Positions 17,902 through 27,844 of a DNA stretch of 64,000 nucleotides are shown here, piece by piece (positions within the stretch are counted from its first letter, which is position 1; every line of letters starts with the position of its first letter). The translations under genes were made by a program, and so were the position numbers. The stretch lies in NCBI GenBank assembly GCA_937907165.1, contig CALCUH010000010.1, positions 1 through 64,000 of the forward strand. Direction: 5' to 3'. Below the pieces are notes generated by a model. That model was not told the origin of the DNA and ran no database searches. It was given only the letters and a program-made list of their open reading frames with translations. This DNA comes from an uncultured Bacteroidales bacterium. Its GTDB lineage: Bacteria > Bacteroidota > Bacteroidia > Bacteroidales > Paludibacteraceae.

Positions 17902-18395
17902 CAGAAATTGACCGCCTTTCGGTTGAATTCGTGCGTCGTGAACGGAATTTCCCACCCGGAAAATCCATCTGCAAACTGGACTTCCTCGGCTTTTCCGATA
18001 CGAATACCACCAAGTCCGAACAAATCGTCTCCGCGATTCAGAATCTGGTCTACCTCATTTGCGAGCAAGTCTGCTCTTGAACCCTGAACCAGATCAATCT
18101 GATCTTCGTTACAGATAACGTACACAATGATTCCAGTTTCTTTTACCACATTTGTATCCGCATAGATTACGCGGCTGCGCATCGTAATAAAATTTTTATC
18201 CCTGACAGTAGTGCCCGGTATGTAAAAATGCTTTTTTACATAATTCGCCGCACAGCTTCCTCCACCGGTTTCGATATTCCGGAAAGTTGCCATATTGTTT
18301 CCGGTATTCATTAGGAGGTTTACCACGTTTTGATTTTTAAGCAGAGCTTCTCTGAGCAGTTGCTTTTCTTGAATAATTGCATCAAAGTGTGTCAT
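17901..18395 (-). CDS. head-tail joining / tail terminator-like protein
   Basis: 164 residues. An N-terminal helix (QEKQLLREALLKNQNVVNLLMN) is followed by beta strands with RSRVIYADTN, ETGIIVYVICNED and DLLANEVDQILN. This layout is usual for tail terminator proteins. GGAGGG precedes the start. It directly follows the connector gene, whose TAG is in frame with this ATG. Confidence 0.6.
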   Translation of the reverse strand: MTHFDAIIQEKQLLREALLKNQNVVNLLMNTGNNMATFRNIETGGGSCAANYVKKHFYIPGTTVRDKNFITMRSRVIYADTNVVKETGIIVYVICNEDQIDLVQGSRADLLANEVDQILNRGDDLFGLGGIRIGKAEEVQFADGFSGWEIPFTTHEFNRKAVNF

Positions 18396-18404
18396 ATTCC
18401 CTCC

Positions 18405-19445
18405 CTACCAATTCGCCACCGTCAGCACGATGTCCGCAGACGCTGATCCGCTGACCACTCGCACGGTAATGGTGCGTCCGACAGTTTCTTTCAGATTCTT
18501 GGTGCGAATCGATATCTTATTGCCGTCCCTCGCGGTACTCTCACAAACGTCTTCTCCGTCTAAAACGATATAATTAAACGAATTCGTTGGCATCGGCGGT
18601 CCGCCCGTGGACGACGCAAGAACAAAAAGTTCTTTTTTCTCACCGACTATGACAAGATCGTTCTTATCGGGATCTATGATTGATATTACATCCGTTATAG
18701 ACTCACTACGAGTGGGGTAGTAATCCGCCACCATCAGCTCGCTGTTGTCTGTCGCTTCGTTATACGGTGTTTCAACGACCGACCATCGAATAATCCCACC
18801 ATCCGTTTCATCACCTACGGCGCGAGATACAGAGTCTACCTGCGTGATGCGATACGCCGTCGGATGACGGCGATTTCTATCCATCAAAAATCGGAATCTA
18901 TCATCAAGCATAATCGTTTCCGCATTATGCGGTACATAGATCAAATATGAAGCGTCCCCAATAGCAATGTGTTCTCTGTCGTTTTCCCCTGTTCCATATT
19001 GTGTAGCATTTTCTACATAAATGGGATAATCGACAATTTCACCGCTGAGCGGTGAACGAAAATGTAGCGTATATCTACACTTCCACAGAACCGCCTTCTC
19101 GTAGATACGGTTATTGTCTGGCATGGTTGCGACCAGCCAGTACGCAGAATTCTCGGATGGAGTTGTAGTTTCAATATATTGTCCGCACTTCAAAACGCCG
19201 ATATCGGTTAAAATCTGTCGGATAATGGACCCGCTCTCCGAATCGCTGGTAACATTCTGGATAATCACACGATGATTTTCGGGGTTTGCAGATAATCTCC
19301 TGTCATATATTTTAACCTGAGACCCGAGAAACGAATTCAAAACTTCGTTAAACCCATCAGCACCGTAGGCGTAGAATTCACAATCTTCAAACCCGCTGTT
19401 AAACGTGGGTTCCTTCATGCGATACCAGTCTTTTGACTCCCACAT
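18405..19445 (-). CDS. head closure/connector protein with C-terminal Ig-like domain
   Basis: 346 residues. The first ~240 residues form a beta-rich domain (EFYAYGADGFNEVLNSFLGSQVKIYDRR..., YRITQVDSVSR, RWSVVETPYNEATDN). The last ~80 (FNYIVLDGEDVCESTARDGNKISI...VTVANW) look like a bacterial Ig-like (BIG2) module, often surface-exposed on virions. Position between connector 1 and the tail terminator suits a head-closure (stopper) protein. Confidence 0.65.
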   Translation of the reverse strand: MWESKDWYRMKEPTFNSGFEDCEFYAYGADGFNEVLNSFLGSQVKIYDRRLSANPENHRVIIQNVTSDSESGSIIRQILTDIGVLKCGQYIETTTPSENSAYWLVATMPDNNRIYEKAVLWKCRYTLHFRSPLSGEIVDYPIYVENATQYGTGENDREHIAIGDASYLIYVPHNAETIMLDDRFRFLMDRNRRHPTAYRITQVDSVSRAVGDETDGGIIRWSVVETPYNEATDNSELMVADYYPTRSESITDVISIIDPDKNDLVIVGEKKELFVLASSTGGPPMPTNSFNYIVLDGEDVCESTARDGNKISIRTKNLKETVGRTITVRVVSGSASADIVLTVANW

Positions 19446-19459
19446 CGTAAATCACCACC

Positions 19460-19852
19460 TTAACCATAAGCCGGTGTTTTCTGCCGGGTTAATAGAGTTT
19501 CCACATACGCCACCTGATCGTCATATTCTTGCTTGGTAACACGCTTGGTGGCGTCCTGCCCTGTGAGCTGTACATCTTTACCGATGATTCCGTTGAGCGC
19601 CATTACTCTGGAAAGTTCTCGCTTCAGGTAAGAAGCATACACCATCTCCGCAAGAGTGTTACAAACCACCTCATCGACTTCGCTGTCGAAGTCCAGCGTA
19701 AGCTCATCGTATGTGATATGTGTACCGATGTTAAGATTGTAATAGGCAACCGCAGAGCGCACCCATTCTGCTTCCAGCTGTTCCGGAATGTCAAATTTCG
19801 TCTTCGGCATGGAATGGAAGCGCCGAATTACATCTTCAAATGAACGCGCCAT
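19460..19852 (-). CDS. head-tail connector protein
   Basis: 130 residues, started at ATG 19852 four bases after GGAGGTG; an in-frame TTG further up lies in the previous gene. Helical protein (SFEDVIRRFHSMPKTKFDIPEQLEAEWVRSAVAYYNLNIG) with KRVTKQEYDDQVAYVETLL at the end, like the adaptor proteins that bind the portal. Follows the capsid genes. Confidence 0.65.
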   Translation of the reverse strand: MARSFEDVIRRFHSMPKTKFDIPEQLEAEWVRSAVAYYNLNIGTHITYDELTLDFDSEVDEVVCNTLAEMVYASYLKRELSRVMALNGIIGKDVQLTGQDATKRVTKQEYDDQVAYVETLLTRQKTPAYG

Positions 19853-19865
19853 GCTACACCTCCGT

Positions 19866-20330
19866 TTACAGTTTTGCGGTATTGGCAAGCTGACGCAGTG
19901 CTTCTACCTTCCAGTTTTCTACATCGTTTGCACCGGCAGCGAAAGCCATATCTACCAGACAATGCTTCTCGGCGTCAGTCGTCACCAGAGAATTCAGACG
20001 CTCGTTGAATTTTGCCTTTGTGCGGATTGCAAGAAGCTCGGTGACAGCAGCTTCAGTCAGCAGAATAGGGGCGGGAATATCTGTGCCTTCAATCTCAAAC
20101 AGCTTCTTTCGCTGTTCTTCGTCGGCAATTTCAATCCTCGCATGAGCGCCCATCCCGTCTGTGCCAGTAAACATAGGGTTCCCATTCTGGATTTGCAGCT
20201 TGACTTCATTAAAAGTCAGCCCCTGATGATTCTTGGCATTAGCCGGGATTTTGATGTCTCCCTGCCCATCGTAGCGCTTAAAATAAAGCGGCCACGAACA
20301 GAGATTATTGATTTTTACATTGCTCTCCAT
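19866..20330 (-). CDS. small capsid-associated protein
   Basis: 154 residues; ATG 20330 is chosen because GAGGGG lies just upstream. The first half is beta-rich (INNLCSWPLYFKRYDGQGDIKIPANAKNH); the second half is helical (TEAAVTELLAIRTKAKFNERLN). It immediately follows the major capsid gene after a 20-bp palindromic hairpin. Possibly a decoration or head-fibre base protein. Confidence 0.5.
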   Translation of the reverse strand: MESNVKINNLCSWPLYFKRYDGQGDIKIPANAKNHQGLTFNEVKLQIQNGNPMFTGTDGMGAHARIEIADEEQRKKLFEIEGTDIPAPILLTEAAVTELLAIRTKAKFNERLNSLVTTDAEKHCLVDMAFAAGANDVENWKVEALRQLANTAKL

Positions 20331-20352
20331 TGATTTTCCCCTCTTGAAGGAG

Positions 20353-20372
20353 AGCCGGGCTGCAGCCCGGCT
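20353..20372. repeat. perfect 20-bp palindrome after the capsid gene
   Basis: AGCCGGGCTG followed by its exact complement, between the major capsid stop and the next ribosome site. It has no T run on the minus strand, so it looks more like an mRNA-stabilising or attenuating hairpin than a full terminator. Confidence 0.7.
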
Positions 20373-20393
20373 CATTGTAGTTAGTTATTCGGA

Positions 20394-21491
20394 TTATACC
20401 GGCAGGGAGTAGTTGCTGTCAGACAGAATACCGATCTGATCTTCCATGCCCTTGACAAGCTCAGCACCGAATTCAAGATCGAAACGCTGTACGTGCTGTC
20501 TGGTAACAACGTCAGCACCCTTCATGGTGGTCAGACCACCGCGCAGGAACATCTGAAGCGGAGAGGTAGCACCCTGAGGAATGAAGAACATCAGACCCTG
20601 AGGCAGATACAGACCATATTCGTCGCCGTCTCTCTTAGTCCAGTTGATCGCGTTGGGAATTTCAGTGACATATGCACCGTTGTAGAAATTGACGAGACCA
20701 GTCTTACGAATTTCATCGGCAACAGCCTCGGAGCCAAACGGAATAGTAGTAGCTCCAATCGTCTTGTAGCCTTGGAACTCGTTGAGCTGAGAAACAACGG
20801 AATAGTCGCCGCTGATATTAACCTTACCATAGTGTCTCATTACCTTGAGCATATCGTCAACGGCCTGCTTGGAAATACCGGCAGATTCCGCAAAGTGCTT
20901 GACGCCGCCAGCAGCCTGAATGCCATCATACAGCTTCTTGATTGCGTAGTAAACAACCTTGTTGTTCATATCAATCTTGACCTGCTGAATACCCTCGGCG
21001 ATGGTTCCTTCAAAGTTGCCAGCCTCGATCTCACGATAGTCAACGGCAAGACCGCTGGAAATCGTCTGGGTTGCAATAGGATAATCGGACTTGCTGAACG
21101 CGCCGAACGGCACATCGCCGGAAGAAGCCTGAATACGGGAGTCGATGCTTTCATACTTATAGGTATGTACCACAGGGGTGTCGCGGTATCCGATCTTCTT
21201 GAACGTGCCCATGAAGTTCAGGACATTGATGGATTCAAGGAGCTTGGGTTCGATTGCAAACTTGACGAGTGCGTTGATCTCGGAAATGGCGTTTGCATCA
21301 TCTTCAGCCGCCTTTGCGCCGATAGAGCGAATCATTTCGACATTCTTGTCAAACGCTTCACCGGTAATCTTGGAATTTCTGCCTTCTACCAGCGCGGAGA
21401 AAACTTCGACTACCGGAGACTTTTCCTTGATTCTACCGGTGTCAGTATCAGGCTGCGCATTTTGCAGATTGATTTCACAAAAATCGTTCAT
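20394..21491 (-). CDS. major capsid protein (HK97 fold)
   Basis: 365 residues. The N-arm is followed by the E-loop-type region (KYESIDSRIQASSGDVPFGAFSKSDYPIATQTISSGLAVDYREIEAGNF). A long spine helix follows (TIAEGIQQVKIDMNNKVVYYAIKKLYDGIQ), then P- and A-domain-like sequence (GADVVTRQHVQRFDLEFGAELVKGMEDQIG). Its position after protease/scaffold and decoration-like genes confirms it. No cleavable delta-domain is apparent, consistent with scaffold being carried by the protease fusion. Confidence 0.85.
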   Translation of the reverse strand: MNDFCEINLQNAQPDTDTGRIKEKSPVVEVFSALVEGRNSKITGEAFDKNVEMIRSIGAKAAEDDANAISEINALVKFAIEPKLLESINVLNFMGTFKKIGYRDTPVVHTYKYESIDSRIQASSGDVPFGAFSKSDYPIATQTISSGLAVDYREIEAGNFEGTIAEGIQQVKIDMNNKVVYYAIKKLYDGIQAAGGVKHFAESAGISKQAVDDMLKVMRHYGKVNISGDYSVVSQLNEFQGYKTIGATTIPFGSEAVADEIRKTGLVNFYNGAYVTEIPNAINWTKRDGDEYGLYLPQGLMFFIPQGATSPLQMFLRGGLTTMKGADVVTRQHVQRFDLEFGAELVKGMEDQIGILSDSNYSLPV

Positions 21492-21513
21492 TTTTTGTCT
21501 CCTTTACCTTGAT

Positions 21514-22017
21514 TTAGATCGTGCCGGGATCTTCTTCTTCTGCGGCAGGAACCACGCACTGTACATGAATCACAGCCAGAATACCAGCACCCATATATGC
21601 GGTCTTTTCGATGACTTCAAAATACACGCGATACCCGGTAACGTCTTCAGCGACTTCAAGTGTACCGGACGTACCGAACACAAGAGTGTCGCCAACTGCC
21701 AGATCTGCATACGTTTCATCGATCTCAGTGTCGGCAAATTCGATTTCCATATTATCTACGGTTGCGAGATCGTCAGCTCTGACGTGTTCACCGGACAGAA
21801 CCTTCCACGGTGCATTGATAAGCGGTACGTCAGGCTTGTCGCAAATGTTGGTGACGATGTACTGTACGGTCTTCGCCTCGTCGTCACTTGCAGGCAGCGT
21901 AGCAGTCTTAGCTACACGGTCGATCAGAACGCCCATACCTACCATAAGGTCGCTGGCAGCCTTGCAGTATGGGACGTTTTGCACGTTCTTAAACGCGCCG
22001 ATAGTCTTATACTTCAT
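21514..22017 (-). CDS. head decoration/stabilisation-like protein
   Basis: 167 residues, beta-rich (PYCKAASDLMVGMGVLIDRVAKTATLPASDDEAKTVQYIVTNICDKP...), with an acidic C-terminus. It lies between protease/scaffold and major capsid, as lambda gpD-type decoration proteins do. Family not recognised with certainty. Confidence 0.6.
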   Translation of the reverse strand: MKYKTIGAFKNVQNVPYCKAASDLMVGMGVLIDRVAKTATLPASDDEAKTVQYIVTNICDKPDVPLINAPWKVLSGEHVRADDLATVDNMEIEFADTEIDETYADLAVGDTLVFGTSGTLEVAEDVTGYRVYFEVIEKTAYMGAGILAVIHVQCVVPAAEEEDPGTI

Positions 22018-22035
22018 ACTTCTTTCCCTCCATAA

Positions 22036-23166
22036 TTAAAAAATGTCGGCGTCTTCGGACTCATCCGAACCACCGGCATTATCATCGAGATCGTCATCTC
22101 CAAAAACATCGAGGCTGTTGACCTCGTTTGTCTTCATCTGCCGATTTACGATCTCCGTGCAGATTTTACCTACGATTGCATCAATCGTAGCGGTATCAGG
22201 ATTTTCGCGGTAAGCGTTGATTTCGGTTGTAGCAACGCCCTTCTGCTCGTCCGTATACTTTGCGAGCGCGTCATCGAGCTGCTGAATTGCCTGCGCTTTC
22301 TGCATTTCTGCAACCGCAGAGTTAGCCTCCGCCAGATCGTTCTGAGCAGAAGTCAGAGCCGCGTCCTTTTCCGCAATGTCAGTCTCATACTGAGTGATCT
22401 TTGCGTTCAGTTCGGCAATCTTTGCGTCGCGTTCACTCACATCCTGCTTGAGCTGGTCATTTTCAGTCTTGAGCGCATCACATTTACTGTTCAGCTCAGT
22501 GGTAAGCTGCTCTACACCAGCCTTAATCTCATTGAGAATCTCTTCGTTCATATCTTCATCTTCCTCCTTCCGTCCAGTCTGTTGATTCAGCTCCATCACA
22601 ATCGCCGCTTCATCAGCAGGAGCCACCCCCAAAATCGCGTAACCGCTGTAGTCATAAAACATCGGCACACGGCCTTTTTCTTTCCAACCATCGGAATAAA
22701 TTATATGTTTATCGTTTTCTGGTTTGCCGACAATCTCAACAGAACCTTTCACACAGGATTCCTGCATATGTTGCCTAAGCCATTCCACGAATTTTGGGTA
22801 ACGCATTTCATCAAGCGTTCCTTCGCCAATCAGGACACGCTTGTTTTCGCCATCAATAACAATATCGTCGATATATGCTTTGTCGAAGTGCCCCACCATA
22901 GTGGCGTCCTCGAAAAGCGGCATATTGTCTTTAATATCGGTAAGCCCATGCCCATATGGTGCGTCGCGTTCTTCGTTGATAAACTCCGCGACAATGGACA
23001 TACCGATCACAGATGGTAAGTTATTTCGTGTGAATGTTTCGTTCCACGAAATACCATTGCCTTGAAAGTGGTCGGGATCCGGGTGAACCTCGTGCAAAAC
23101 CATCTTGATAGGGCGACGACCCGTGATGACATTTTTTTCTGCAACTTCAAAAAGTTGAAAGTCCAT
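22036..23166 (-). CDS. capsid maturation protease fused to scaffold domain
   Basis: 376 residues. Residues 1-200 (PIKMVLHEVHPDPDHFQGNGISWN, DKAYIDDIVIDGENKRVLIGEG, SCVKGSVEIVG) look like a prohead protease. Residues 206-320 are a long coiled coil typical of scaffolds, followed by an acidic tail. A strong AAGGAGG lies 11 bases before the in-frame ATG at codon 206 (22551), so the scaffold alone could also be made by internal initiation, as in lambda C/Nu3. Confidence 0.75.
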   Translation of the reverse strand: MDFQLFEVAEKNVITGRRPIKMVLHEVHPDPDHFQGNGISWNETFTRNNLPSVIGMSIVAEFINEERDAPYGHGLTDIKDNMPLFEDATMVGHFDKAYIDDIVIDGENKRVLIGEGTLDEMRYPKFVEWLRQHMQESCVKGSVEIVGKPENDKHIIYSDGWKEKGRVPMFYDYSGYAILGVAPADEAAIVMELNQQTGRKEEDEDMNEEILNEIKAGVEQLTTELNSKCDALKTENDQLKQDVSERDAKIAELNAKITQYETDIAEKDAALTSAQNDLAEANSAVAEMQKAQAIQQLDDALAKYTDEQKGVATTEINAYRENPDTATIDAIVGKICTEIVNRQMKTNEVNSLDVFGDDDLDDNAGGSDESEDADIF

Positions 23167-23178
23167 AACCCTACCTCC

Positions 23179-24831
23179 TTATGTATCTGACGGCGACGGA
23201 CTCAGATTGCCGCCATTCTGGATTGTGTTCTCAGTTGAAGCGTTCCCTGTATTGCCATCAACGTCTGATCCCGGTTCGTCCTTGCCGGTAATGGTGAACG
23301 AAGTCTTATGAACCGGATACCGATTTTCATAATCTTCTGCCAACTCATATTCAAGCAATGCGACATATTTGCTCGGATTGATACCAGCCGCAGCAACCCA
23401 TGCCGTCAAGCTGCCTTTGCCTCTCGCGTACAAATCAGCAAAATTCTTAACCCACTTCTCCCGATTAACAAAAGTAACCGGTAAAACAAAAAACTCCGGA
23501 GTGTAATCCGGGTCTTTGATGACGCAATAGTTTAAGCACTTGTTTAATTCGTTGACAATTGCTTCGATCCATGTATAAACATTGTTTGAAATCAATTCGA
23601 TATTCAAAGTTGCTGTTGCGTAGTTCCCTTTTGATGAACCATTCAGCGCTGAGGCGGAGAAGCCAATGTCCTCGTTTACGTCCTCTGTGATCGCATTTTC
23701 ATTTTCTTCATCGAGCAGAGATACGTCAACAGGCAAATGATCCATCTTCGTCCCTGCCGCAAGCGAGAAGAAAGAAATTTTACTCGATGTATGTTGCGTC
23801 AGCGCGGACTTTACGGTGTCATGCTGAGCTTTCTGCTGACCTTCAGTCAAAGCAGACTTGCCCTTGTCCTTCCCTTCCGGAAAAGTCTCGTAGTAGATTT
23901 GATTGTTTACCGTATCCAGAACATGACGCTTCGTGTTGATGAAATACTTGGCGTACTGGATATCATCCAATGCGGCAACCGCAAACGGAACCCCAAACGG
24001 ATCATTCATCCCGCTTTTGATTTTATGAACGATTGTATGTCTCCAATCGAGACGCAGCCACGATGCTCCGGTTTTGAACCCATTATCCCTGTACTTCTGC
24101 CATGCGTTGCGGATTTCAAGCGGCATTGCTGCCAGACGTCGCTTTAACACACCGTCTGAAATGCCATCGAAGTACCGCAAATCGAAGGCAACCTCATAAC
24201 AATTATCGTGTCTGCCGATAATCCGGGTATACTTCACCGGTAACGGAATTACGGTGATTTGATTGCGAACTGCATTCGATTCCATAAGATCGTCTACCTC
24301 GATATCATTGAGCAACATCGCCTGCGATTGCGGGGCGTTGTTTACTTCGAGGTACGCCACATACATGCCATCATTGGCACACTTGAAGATACCGTCCCGG
24401 ATCACTTCCTTGTACCGGATCTCGCACAATGCGGATTCCATGCGATCATGCGAGACGCGATACCCGCCACGACTGCCCGTTTCGTGTTTCGGCGAAGCAG
24501 AGATTACATAATCAAGAGAATGTAAACTCCTCAGTCCGTCGATCGCGGTCGTAATAGTACCGTTTGAGTAATACGCCCAGTTTGCCCACTTCCGCAAACT
24601 TTCAATGTGCCGCATGGGGTTTCGTGCCATTCGCTCGATCTCAACGATTGAGTATGGCGCTTCCCGGCATTCATCTCCGTTCATCAGATTTACAAACTCA
24701 GCACCGATTTCCGTGCTGTATTCGTATTGTGATGTTGCCGTAACGGATTGTTTCAAGTCATTAGCTTCAAAGTCATCGGGAGGACGCGACGGGCGACTTC
24801 CAAAAAGATGAAACCTTGTTCTGTTTGCCAT
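23179..24831 (-). CDS. portal protein
   Basis: 550 residues. MARNPMRHIESLRKWANWAYYSNGTITTAIDGLRSLH is the crown/wing type of N-terminal region, and MPLEIRNAWQKYRDNG, DDIQYAKYFINTKRHVL and the C-terminal IEAIVNELNKCLNY helix fit portals. It is directly after terL and before the protease. Forms the dodecameric DNA channel at the capsid vertex. Confidence 0.8.
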   Translation of the reverse strand: MANRTRFHLFGSRPSRPPDDFEANDLKQSVTATSQYEYSTEIGAEFVNLMNGDECREAPYSIVEIERMARNPMRHIESLRKWANWAYYSNGTITTAIDGLRSLHSLDYVISASPKHETGSRGGYRVSHDRMESALCEIRYKEVIRDGIFKCANDGMYVAYLEVNNAPQSQAMLLNDIEVDDLMESNAVRNQITVIPLPVKYTRIIGRHDNCYEVAFDLRYFDGISDGVLKRRLAAMPLEIRNAWQKYRDNGFKTGASWLRLDWRHTIVHKIKSGMNDPFGVPFAVAALDDIQYAKYFINTKRHVLDTVNNQIYYETFPEGKDKGKSALTEGQQKAQHDTVKSALTQHTSSKISFFSLAAGTKMDHLPVDVSLLDEENENAITEDVNEDIGFSASALNGSSKGNYATATLNIELISNNVYTWIEAIVNELNKCLNYCVIKDPDYTPEFFVLPVTFVNREKWVKNFADLYARGKGSLTAWVAAAGINPSKYVALLEYELAEDYENRYPVHKTSFTITGKDEPGSDVDGNTGNASTENTIQNGGNLSPSPSDT

Positions 24832-24846
24832 CTGATCCCTCCCTTC

Positions 24847-26655
24847 TTAGTTGAATAAAGTGACAAAGTTGTACTGCGAATCATCGTTGAATAAATCTTT
24901 TTCAAGCAGATCAACAAAATAGTTTCCGTATGACACGGCGGTATAACGATCCTTCCGCATACCCGGTCGTTCAGCAACTCGAATGATATTTGTTTGCGGC
25001 ATAACGGTGTATTCGAGCGCAATCATCTCGTTGATGAGAGCAATCGTTTCGAGATAAGGTCTTTCATAGAACAACTGTGTGTCAAGATCTGCCATCGCAT
25101 ATTCCGGCACAAGATTGTTCAGTTCCTCAATGCCTTCTGTGTGATCGATCATCAGTTCAACCATTTTGCTGTCAAGCGCGTTTCTCATGCTGATAGCGAT
25201 TTGGCTATTGAGTTCCAACGAAGCCTTGATGGAATAAAGAACCGGCTTCTGTCCCGTAATCACAAGACGAGAAGCAACATCTTGGTCGTTAATACACGTC
25301 CAAGGTTCATACTCCGTGTTGCGATCTTCGTCATAGAGAACTTTAGCAAGTGTGTCATAGATACTTATACCCGCGTTTCTCGTATCTAACACACAATAGT
25401 CGGCGTCAAAATCAGCAAAGAGCTGTTTGATCCTGATTGCCTGTTTCGTTGTTTCCGGTTCGTCTTGCGGCTCCAGATATACCACCTGTCTGCGGTATCC
25501 CTGCTTCGCCTCGTAATAATCACCGGTGGCATTTGTCACCTTATATTCCTTACTTGACGGCAAACACCGGATACAAGCAAAAATAGAATTGTCGTTCCCC
25601 GCTCCGCCTTCTGGCGCAATATCGCAGGCGACAATTCTAACTTCTCCCTCAATTTTGGGAATTGTATGTTTGTTTTTGATATGAGCGATCACATCATCAT
25701 TGCGACGAGGATAAAATGCTCTCTTGACCACGCGATTCTTTGCCAGCAGCTCGTACTTGAAATACGAATGCTGATTTTCCGCGACCATCTCGTTTTCATA
25801 TTCGATTGCCCATGTCACCGGGTCAAGTTTCTTTTTCTCCTTAATAAGATAGCTCTTAGTCTTGATCTTATGTTTAAGGGAAATGCTGTAGTCCATTGCA
25901 ATAACAACGGATGTTTCTTTTACGAACATATCGCCGGACAGATTCTTTATAGTTTCCCACATCCAGTGGCTTCGATACCACGCTGAACTGATATAGATTT
26001 CCTTGGGTTCTTCGAGCCAGAAATCATATTCCGGGTATCTGGTAAACGGAACCTGTCTCGCATACAGGAACGGAGATAAAACAGAATCAATGATAAACTT
26101 GGCAATCATACGGAATTCTTCGTAAATCAACACCGTAGCACGATAACCACGAGCATTTTCCGTTGCAGGGACAACAATAATCGAACTGGTATTGAAAAAT
26201 TTGATCTCCGTCTCATTTTGGCTATCCTTGATCGATTCGATCTCAGCCTGTAGTAAAGGGGACTGCGGCAAAATTTCTTTGCATATTTTTTCCGAAACAA
26301 TCAATCGCGCCTGCTTCTTGGTCGCCGATGCAATAACGATCTTTGCCCCCGGCTTCAAGATTGCTTCCTTACAAGCGTAAACCGCTATGATAAATGACTT
26401 CGCCGCTGACCGTGCCGCAACAATGCAGATACTCGGAAAAACGTCCATCAAATGAATGATGATATATTGGTATAGATGTAAAGCAATACCAAAATAAGTT
26501 TGAATGAATCTTCCGGGATTCCTGCGCCAGAAAGTCATCCACATCAGAACACGCTCTACGTGTTCCTGATTGGCGAGGTAATGATTGGGCGGAAAGTTTT
26601 CAGACAGATGTTTCTGCCGTTCATCCATGTATTTTTCGCATTGAAGATCTGTCAT
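24847..26655 (-). CDS. terL: terminase large subunit
   Basis: 602 residues. A Walker A-like loop AARSAAKS (80-87; note R/A in place of the usual G-rich loop) and Walker B VLIYEE (175-180) form the packaging ATPase. ACDIAPEGGAGNDNS (Asp at 345) and CVLDTRNAG (Asp at 424) give the RNase-H-like nuclease acidic residues. Cuts concatemers and pumps DNA into the prohead. The ATG overlaps the stop of the upstream gene (ATGA). Confidence 0.9.
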   Translation of the reverse strand: MTDLQCEKYMDERQKHLSENFPPNHYLANQEHVERVLMWMTFWRRNPGRFIQTYFGIALHLYQYIIIHLMDVFPSICIVAARSAAKSFIIAVYACKEAILKPGAKIVIASATKKQARLIVSEKICKEILPQSPLLQAEIESIKDSQNETEIKFFNTSSIIVVPATENARGYRATVLIYEEFRMIAKFIIDSVLSPFLYARQVPFTRYPEYDFWLEEPKEIYISSAWYRSHWMWETIKNLSGDMFVKETSVVIAMDYSISLKHKIKTKSYLIKEKKKLDPVTWAIEYENEMVAENQHSYFKYELLAKNRVVKRAFYPRRNDDVIAHIKNKHTIPKIEGEVRIVACDIAPEGGAGNDNSIFACIRCLPSSKEYKVTNATGDYYEAKQGYRRQVVYLEPQDEPETTKQAIRIKQLFADFDADYCVLDTRNAGISIYDTLAKVLYDEDRNTEYEPWTCINDQDVASRLVITGQKPVLYSIKASLELNSQIAISMRNALDSKMVELMIDHTEGIEELNNLVPEYAMADLDTQLFYERPYLETIALINEMIALEYTVMPQTNIIRVAERPGMRKDRYTAVSYGNYFVDLLEKDLFNDDSQYNFVTLFN

Positions 26656-27803
26656 GACTGCTCCGTATCCGACAGAATAAACTCTCCGTCTTTTTCCTTT
26701 GACCCGGTGAGCAGATTACGAAGCGGTCTGACCATATAGCGCATGAAGTATTCTTTAAGCTGGTCAAAATCCTCATACAGATGCTTATCCTTGTAGAATT
26801 CCGCAGGTGTGTGCTGCTCTATATCACGATACAACATACCAATCGGGGGAAGTTCCTGATCTGCCTCCGCCTTCTTTTTGCGATCCTCAATTTCTGTGGT
26901 AGCCGCTTCCAGAACAGACCGATATGAGTTTGCTAATGCACCGATACCGTTTCCGTCTCCTTGAATGCTCTTTTGAAAATTGAGTTTCATATAACAAATT
27001 GTGACATAGAGTTCATCCTGTCGCTTGTCAATCGGGATACCGTACTCTTTTTTCCAACTATCATATTCCGTCTGCAACATATCATATTCGCGCTCGGAAA
27101 AACCTTCTCCAAATCTGCGAATGACTTGGCGACTGACCCCGGACTTCGTTGGGGTATTTGCTTCTTCCTCTGCACGTCTGGCTTCCTCTTCCTGTTTTGT
27201 CGCTTCAATAATCTTGGCGGCCTCAATCTCGGCGCGTCTTTTCACCTCGGCAGAAAACCGCTCTGCGTCTTCCAAAGCCTTCCGTTCTGCTTCTGCTGCT
27301 CTTACCGCCGCCTCATCCGCAAGCCTTGCTTCCTCTGCACGGCGCTCCTGCTCGGCAACCTCACTGCGGTGAATAATCGAATCTGAATATGTGCGCCCCG
27401 CCGAACTTTGTGCCAGATTTAACTTGGAAACATAAATGCTGAAGCGACTCTTACCGGGATTATTTTTGCGTGAAGCCTGCCACGCCGTATCATCAAAATA
27501 CATATCGGTGACTTGGCAGATCCGCTCCATCGCTAAATCCTCATCTTGTTTATAGAAGTCGAGATACTTCTCATACAGTTCTGAGACACACTTTTTGCAA
27601 AGTGTCATATATCCGTTGTTCCCGGCATACAACGGTGATTTGGAGGCGTTAAAATTACCTTCCTGTCTTCGATATTTGTAGCCGCAACACGAACAAGGAT
27701 ATGCCGCTACTGATTCTATGGGTAAACCGTCGTCCTGCGCGACAGCAACTTTGTTTGTTCTGCTGCGCGTAGTTGCCGGTGCTTTAAGTTGTTTCTTTGG
27801 CAT
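26652..27803 (-). CDS. zinc-ribbon coiled-coil protein beside the terminase (small-terminase-like position)
   Basis: 383 residues from ATG 27803, which has AAGGAGG; a longer frame upstream runs through a tRNA and is not credible. Four cysteines (PCSCCGYKYRR...TLCKKC) form a zinc ribbon at residues 36-80. An Ala/Glu/Arg-rich coiled coil (about 140-215) follows, then a helical domain ending in LTGSKEKDGEF. It overlaps terL, the place usually held by the small terminase subunit. Function inferred from position only. Confidence 0.6.
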   Translation of the reverse strand: MPKKQLKAPATTRSRTNKVAVAQDDGLPIESVAAYPCSCCGYKYRRQEGNFNASKSPLYAGNNGYMTLCKKCVSELYEKYLDFYKQDEDLAMERICQVTDMYFDDTAWQASRKNNPGKSRFSIYVSKLNLAQSSAGRTYSDSIIHRSEVAEQERRAEEARLADEAAVRAAEAERKALEDAERFSAEVKRRAEIEAAKIIEATKQEEEARRAEEEANTPTKSGVSRQVIRRFGEGFSEREYDMLQTEYDSWKKEYGIPIDKRQDELYVTICYMKLNFQKSIQGDGNGIGALANSYRSVLEAATTEIEDRKKKAEADQELPPIGMLYRDIEQHTPAEFYKDKHLYEDFDQLKEYFMRYMVRPLRNLLTGSKEKDGEFILSDTEQS

Positions 27804-27844
27804 AATACCTCCTTGCGTCACGTCCACGATCTCCATGAACCTAT

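Noticed and set aside
20493..21512. 339-codon plus-strand frame opposite the major capsid gene
   Set aside because: Antisense shadow of a strongly recognisable capsid gene.
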